This document shows positions 59,771-64,000 of a stretch of 64,000 nucleotides of DNA, piece after piece (the first letter of the stretch is position 1; every line of letters starts with the position of its first letter). The notes beneath the pieces were generated by a model. That model had not been told where the DNA came from and ran no database searches. It worked only from the letters and a program-made list of their open reading frames with translations. The position numbers and the translations under genes are program-made. The DNA is from Rhizophagus clarus (taxonomy: Eukaryota > Glomeromycota > Glomeromycetes > Glomerales > Glomeraceae). The stretch spans positions 868,001 through 932,000 of the forward strand of contig BLAL01000050.1 of assembly GCA_015698045.1 (NCBI GenBank). The letters are read 5' to 3'.

Positions 59771-60870
59771 ATGCCTAAAGAATTTAGTGAAGACTTATAT
59801 TGGCGCATTATTTATCTTTATATCGATGGTTTGTCAACTGTAGAAATTGCCAATACATTGCATATGAGTAAGGGCGTTGTAAATAAAATAAAAAAGAGAT
59901 ATAACCGCTGGGCTTGTGTTATAAATCCTTTTAGAGGTGTTCCTGGACGAAGAAAGCTCTTTAACAGAAGAGATATGATTATACTTAGAAATCTTGTTAG
60001 CGAAAAAGTGGACTGGTATTTAGATGAGTTAGTATATGAAATGGAATCTCTAACAGGGAAAAGAGCGTCTATTGCAGCACTTTGGCGGTCACTTCAGTAT
60101 TTAGGAATTACTAGAAAAAAGGTAAATATATTATTTGATATTTATTATAAATAATTGATGTAATAAAATTACTAAAAGTTTTTTTTGCTATGTAGTTACA
60201 AAAAGCAGCATTAGAAAGAAATGAAATCGTACGTGCACATTATTTAGCTACAATTGGTGAGCATTATACTCGAAATCAACTTATTTTTATTGATGAAAGT
60301 GCTAAAGATGAAAGAAGTCTCTCCCGACTATATGGATATTCACTTAGAAATACTCCTGCTCAAAAAAAAGTGGTTTTTGTAAGAGGGAAACGATATACCA
60401 TTCTGCCTGCTCTTACACTAGATGGATTTGTTGCTATTGATATATTTGAAGGATCATGTGATAAAAAGAAATTTGTTGACTTTGTTCTTGATCAAGTGGT
60501 AAGCAACAACATGAATTTTTATTTTATTTGTTTATACAATTGACAAGATCATTATTTTTTTTAGGTGCCAATAATGAATCCATATCCAGGAGACAATAGT
60601 GTTATTGTAATGGATAATGCTAGAATTCATCATGATAATGAATTAGTGGCTTTATTAGAGGGATTAGGATGCCATGTTGTCTTTCTTCCACCTTATTCTC
60701 CAGATTTTAATCCAATTGAAACTGCGTTTTCAACCATCAAATCATGGATTAGACATAATCGTGATTTTATGAAAGCTTGTAATGATCCTATATATGCATT
60801 ATTAGTTGCATGTAGTCAAATTACACCTCAAATGGCACAAACATTTTTTGAAGCATCAATTTATGTTTAG
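59771..60870 (+). CDS. Tc1/mariner-family DDE transposase, intact, 3 exons
   Basis: The transposase cuts and joins the element ends at TA targets in the nucleus. Exons are 59771-60121, 60196-60498 and 60565-60870 (GTAAAT...TAG and GTAAGC...TAG introns); 319 aa, frame open throughout. The N-terminal helix-turn-helix is LSTVEIANTLHMSKGVVNKI (residues about 18-37), followed by a GVPGRRK linker of the GRPR type and a second helical module (MIILRNLVSEKVDWYLDELV). Catalytic motifs are LIFIDESAKDERS (first Asp), VIVMDNARIHHD (second Asp) and the PYSPDFNPIE signature (third acidic residue, Glu). The length is normal for the family. The start is the first ATG after an apparent 5' leader and gives the expected N-terminus. 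Likely functional; this copy is a candidate source for mobilisation of TCGCCG-ended elements. Confidence 0.93.
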
Positions 60871-60965
60871 AATACTAATTTTATTAGAAATTTATTTAGA
60901 AGTCAATTTATTAGATTTATTAGAAAAAAATAAAAGATATATTCAACTACATATAAGAAAAAATT

Positions 60966-62666
60966 TCAAAATCTTTGAGCTGCTTGTTTGATATTTTTCT
61001 GCCACCCAATCTTTACTACTCCTAGTCGTTGCAATTGCTCATCTGACAATTCTTTGATTATATTTACAGTAATTTCTTCTTCAAGAAAAGTATTCTCAAA
61101 ATTAGAATACACATTGCAATTATGTTTGTGATCTAGACTATTGAGAAATTCTCCAATTGAAGGTAATGAATTTAGTGATGCTAAATTAGCATTTGAATTA
61201 TTAGAATTATGCGTTGTTGATTGTTCTTGAAAAGTAGAATGTTGATAAAATTGGGATGGTAATTGAATAATGATAGGAACAGGAGTAGTGGGTGCGTGAC
61301 TAACTTGTGCTTGCATTGCCAAATTATTCTTATTGACGGATATACTTGATTTGACATCAAATGTTGGATAAGAGGGAGGTACTTCATAGGTAGTTCCTTT
61401 GTTTATCTAATAAAAATAATAAAAGATTTTTATTTTTATTATGCAAAACAAAATTATTTCTGTTGAAAATCTTACTATTTCACGAGCCCAAAGTTGTAGT
61501 CTTGCAGGATTGAGTTGCAAATGGCGATTTTCTTGAACAAAACATGGTGTTGCATGTATATTACATTTATACATTTCACATAAAGTAGAAATAACTTCAG
61601 ATCGGGTCCTTTCTTCTTTTGATAAATCCTCTTCACGAATAACACGTGATTTTTTTTTCTTTGTACGTTGTAATTCTTCAGTTGAAGAAAATTCACTTTC
61701 ATCTGAACTCTAAAAAAAGTAAAATGTTAAAATTTATCTATTACAAATAAATTTACTATAATAAAAAGATTTTACCTTTCTGTGTGATTTTTTTTTCTTT
61801 GTTTTATTATCTCTCATAACTACTATAATTGACATTTTTTTACCAGCTAAAATCACTCTTTTATACTCACTAATAAATTCTTGAAAATCCAATTCATCTT
61901 CAAGTTCATTTGATGGTCCGCGCGCATTTACTGCTTTATATGAGATCATATAATCCTTTGACATGACTTTTTTCCTCAAAGACTTTTGAACAACTAAATT
62001 TATTTTCTCTATAAACTTATTATAATTGACAGGTTCAATACTCAAAGTTTTTGCCGTAGGATCTTTTATATTTTTACTTTTAACAATAATCTGCACTTTT
62101 ATTTCTTCAAGATCACTATCTTCTTCTTCCTCTACATCATAATCACCATTTTCCTCTTCAGAATAGTCACTACTCACCAAAGAGAATATTTGATCTTCTT
62201 TATTAACATAATCAACCTCTCTTTCATTTGATGGATCTTCTTTCTTTTCATTAACATTAACAACTTCTTTTTCGTTTGATGAACCATCTAAAGCAATTAT
62301 ATTATCATCATTTTCTTTTTTTTGAATTTGTTGTGCTTTTTTATCAGCACTTCTATATCGCTGGATTTGACTATTACAAGTGCTACAAAAGGTATAAGAA
62401 AATGGCTTTTCAAAGTTACTATTATAGCCAAACTTGATATTAGCATCAAATAAATATTTATTTGCTGTTGGAAATGATAAGTCTGGAGTAAAAGAACGCT
62501 GATAAATTTGTTGCCCGCGTTTTGGATATTTAGTTCTTGTTGGTTGCTTATTTTTATTACATTTACATGGATTTTGTTGTGGAAATTCAAAACAATATAA
62601 ACATTTTTGGCATGAATAACATGTACCTAAGAGGTACTTACAATTAACTTCTGTAACTTCTGCCAT
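60966..62666 (-). CDS. 521-aa accessory protein: Cys cluster, acidic middle, SAM-like C-terminus
   Basis: The minus-strand gene sits inside the Tc1 TIRs. Exons are 62666-61776, 61709-61476 and 61406-60966, phase-0 joins with GTAAAA and GTAAGA donors; 521 aa, no stops. Residues about 9-33 carry CKYLLGTCYSCQKCLYC and CKC, a cluster able to bind metal, with a second pair FCSTCNSQ near residue 95. A Glu/Asp-rich middle follows (NGDYDVEEEEDSDLEE). Then a folded segment has ISYKAVNARGPSNELEDELD, a Lys-rich patch and TLCEMYKCNIHATPCFVQEN with LNPARLQLWAREI. The C-terminal 40 residues (EEEITVNIIKELSDEQLQRL, GVVKIGWQKNIKQAA) look like a SAM domain. The function is unknown: a host-gene capture, a targeting factor or a silencing antagonist are all possible. 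Confidence 0.85.
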
Positions 62667-63692
62667 TTGAATAGCTTTAGACGCGAAAAATTCAACTTTT
62701 TTTTCGTGATATTTTATTTAAGCACTAAATTAGAAAAGAGTGACACTGCAGAACACATGATCACTAAAAAAAAATTGTTTTTTAGTTGTTTTCGAGTGTT
62801 TTCAGTGTTTTCGGTGTTTTCAGTTAGATAATTTTAATTGATCGATAAATCACCTGATCACACTAATTCGAAAACGGCGATAATAAAAAAATAACGTTTT
62901 GCAACATTTTTTTATCACTTTAATAGAAAACGTTGTGAAATGTTTTTATCTATTAATTTTAATAAAAAAAATCATTTCACAAACGTTTTTTTGTTACTTT
63001 AATAGAAAATGTTGTGAAATGTTTTTATCTGTTAATTTTAATAAAAAAAGCATTTCGTAAACGTTTTTTTTGTCACTTTAATAGAAAACGTTGCAAAACA
63101 TTTTTTATTAGTTAATTTAGTAAAAAAAATGATTTGCAACTTTATTTTTTGTAACCTTAATAAAAAACGTTGCGAAACGTTTTTTATCATTAATTTGATA
63201 AAAAATAATGATTCGCAACTTTATTTTTTGTAACCTTAATAAAAAATATTGTGAAACGTTTTTTATTAGTTAATTTAGTAAAAAAAATGATTCGTAACTT
63301 TATTTTTTGTAACCTTAATAAAAAATGTTGCAAAACGTTTTATTAATTGATGTCGCAATATCGGTAAATCAGTTCAGTTTTCAGTAATTATTGATCAGTT
63401 TTGATAATCATCAATACTGATACTGGTCAGTTTCAGTAATCATCAATACCGATACTGATCAATTCAGTTCAGTATCAGTTTTTGCAAAAACTGAACTGAA
63501 CTGAACCGATCGGAGCCTTAGTCAAGTCCAAAGATTTTAAATGGATTAGAAAATGTTAGAGAATTTCTGTAAAAGTAAGGTGAAAAAGCTAATGATAATG
63601 TGAATGAAAATAATCAAAATGATAATAAAGTAGCAGGAAGAGGTATATTAAATTATAATGTTGATGATATAGCAAAAAAATTTAAGGATTAA

Positions 63693-63855
63693 TAATTAAT
63701 AATAATAATAGTAATACAATAATAGTAATAATAATAAACATTTGTTAATAATAATAATATTTAATAATTAATTAGTAATATAATAAAATTTGTATATTTT
63801 TTTCATTCAATAATATAATTATTATATAATTTATATTATAGTTTATTAGTAAATT
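63693..63855. repeat. AAT/TAATA microsatellite
   Basis: Immediately after the hAT stop codon is an AATAATAATAGTAATAATA-type trinucleotide-like tract, then AT-rich sequence up to the subterminal repeats of the hAT right end. No gene. Confidence 0.7.
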
Positions 63856-63859
63856 TAGT

Positions 63860-64000
63860 TTCAGTAATTTTGACACATCAAAACTATTTCAGCAGTTTCG
63901 TACAATTTTAGTAGTTTTGATATATCAAAACTAGTTTTGACATTTTGATAATTTTGATATGTCAAAACTATTTTGGCATATTAGCATTTTGACATATTTT
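63860..64000. repeat. Right subterminal repeat block of the large hAT element (cut by the window)
   Basis: Words CAGTAATTTTGACACATCAA, TTGATATATCAAAACTAGTT and GATATGTCAAAACTATTTTG follow the order of 10285-10370 in the 8899 element with C-to-T and G-to-A changes. The TIR itself should lie within about 60 bp beyond the window. Confidence 0.7.

Larger units (their letters stand above)
59462..62880. mobile_element. Intact two-gene Tc1/mariner-like transposon (TA TSD)
   Basis: The ends are perfect inverted repeats of 25 bp, starting TCGCCGTTTTCGAATTAGTG, flanked by TA at 59460-59461 and 62881-62882. Removing the element restores the array word TTTAATAAAAAAATAACG. It is 3.4 kb, large for a Tc1 element, because it holds a second gene. 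Both genes have complete reading frames with good introns and converge with about 95 bp between their stop codons. Perfect TIRs and intact genes in a neighbourhood where everything else is decayed indicate recent transposition. Confidence 0.93.
58500..63345. repeat. Palindromic minisatellite (two halves, 58500-59459 and 62883-63345)
   Basis: Units of about 75 bp run AATAAAAAAACGTTTCGCAA, CGTTTTTTTTGTTGCTTTAA, TAGAAAACGTTGCGAAACGT, TTTTTATCTGTTAATTT. Inverted CGTTTTGCAA/TTGCGAAACG words give hairpins. The word is related to that in the 8899-10420 element although the TIRs differ. The Tc1 element at 59462-62880 splits the array at a TTTAATA target. Confidence 0.85.
58295..63520. mobile_element. 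hAT-like non-autonomous element, family TArGGCTyyGATC (TSD GTCAAGTC)
   Basis: The ends TAGGGCTTTGATCAGTTTCG and (inward) TAAGGCTCCGATCGGTTCAG are flanked by perfect GTCAAGTC (58287-58294 and 63521-63528) inside the hAT gene. Subterminal blocks (58305-58470 and 63350-63510) contain repeated CGGTTTCGGTAATTACCG / ATCAATACTGATACTG words. The rest is a tandem palindromic array interrupted by the Tc1 element. Non-coding on its own. Confidence 0.92.
41010..63692 (+). pseudogene. hAT transposase pseudogene split by six insertions over 22.7 kb
   Basis: Pieces in order. 41010-41956: BED finger remnant (TYNYCEKIL, first Cys now Tyr), ISFRVVELPFFIDFINELN, then LALDGWSSPN-like and FSAIVSDNSFNI, HPFANKFLKKVNILAAFF. 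42045-42088: KFCELLNTMNIKG. 42467-42555: YCKTRWTTTYQSIDDIPVK. 42621-42923: MASNYSDLLTNDRIKSIICS and LERRKADLNNCYLELACIFP. About 45017-45174: IVKYAGITAQKLGMDLHEAY. 48636-48641 (two codons). 50777-51068: dimerisation domain LAIHLFSICPNSISCEYGFL and GVE-LESMLKLI, AFYGKGTKR. 58141-58294: NEALAEQLKFKDDDNEIALD. 63529-63692: ILNYNVDDIAKKFKD then TAA. Insert junctions fall between bases that rejoin in frame (for example NQPYIE then G-I then DTLIKWW). Several stops sit at Trp or Gln positions. Confidence 0.85.
39298..64000 (+). mobile_element. Large interrupted hAT element of family TAAAGTTGCC, right end beyond the window
   Basis: The left end TAAAGTTGCCTACCAAATCT at 39298 matches the ends of the elements at 8899 and 26427. 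The subterminal block then has the same words with C-to-T/G-to-A changes (TTTTGACATGCCAAAATTG). At 63860-64000 the sequence matches the right subterminal block of 8899-10420 (AGTTTTGACATGTCGAAACT there; TTGATATATCAAAACTAGTT here) and runs off the window before the TIR. In between lie a hAT transposase gene (plus) and a divergent Myb/SANT-like gene (minus). The flank left of the TIR is ACGAATAC, so the right end should be followed by ACGAATAC outside the window. Confidence 0.75.

Overview
The window is very AT-rich eukaryotic DNA with short GT-AG introns, one identifiable host gene and an unusually dense, multiply nested collection of transposable elements. The host gene at the left edge (118-1451) is an eight-exon fungal-type nuclear gene for mitochondrial ATP synthase subunit b (ATP4). 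Gene structure, base composition and the mix of TE families fit an early-diverging fungus. A Glomeromycotina (arbuscular mycorrhizal) genome such as Rhizophagus or a relative is my best guess, but this is inference, not proof.

Layout. 1-1451: ATP4. 1452-8.9 kb: AT-rich DNA with a decayed poly(A)-tailed retroelement (minus strand), a 0.17-kb TIR MITE and a pogo/Tigger-type MITE. 8899-10420: a non-autonomous hAT-like element (family TAAAGTTGCC, 8-bp TSD). 11.4-14.8 kb: a long decayed gene, probably transposon-borne. 15678-20552: a second pogo-type MITE carrying three insertions, one a decayed hAT transposon (16330-19612). 21.4-25.2 kb: a small MITE, decayed minus-strand coding remnants including a Tc1-like transposase, and a possible solo LTR. 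25461-33662: a Mutator-like element (MULE) with about 1.18-kb terminal inverted repeats, whose left TIR carries a 2.9-kb TAAAGTTGCC element. 34.2-37.2 kb: GA-rich satellite and an array of mini-exon-like cassettes. 39298 to the window end: one huge, much-interrupted hAT element. Its TIR is that of the TAAAGTTGCC family and its decayed transposase gene starts near 41.0 kb and ends at 63692. At least six insertions split that gene, and several of these carry further insertions. Most boundaries can be placed to the base by target-site duplications (TSDs), and removing the inserts restores recognisable hAT reading frame.

How the parts relate. The interrupted hAT gene is a good candidate for the former transposase source of the TAAAGTTGCC elements at 8899 and 26427. 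The youngest element is probably a Tc1/mariner transposon (59462-62880) with perfect 25-bp TIRs. It carries two uninterrupted genes: a 319-aa DDE transposase and a convergent 521-aa protein with an N-terminal cysteine cluster, an acidic middle and a SAM-like C-terminus.

The most unusual signal is structural. Several unrelated element families carry tandem arrays of 38-51-nt cassettes, each bounded by a strong-looking 3' splice site (pyrimidine tract plus TAG) and a 5' splice site (GTAAG/GTAAA). The core cassette (starting GTTGCCAGACGAAAAGC, ending GAATTAAG) recurs at 35.9-36.8, 47.4-48.2 and 56.2-57.1 kb, and in diverged form at 26.7 and 28.6-29.0 kb. The non-autonomous hAT-like elements also share a modular plan: a family-specific word repeated next to the TIR, a palindromic AACG/CGTT-type array, then splice-bounded cassettes.

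Limits: all calls come from reading the sequence. No homology search was run, decayed genes were recognised from translated motifs, and element family names are by motif, TIR and TSD only.
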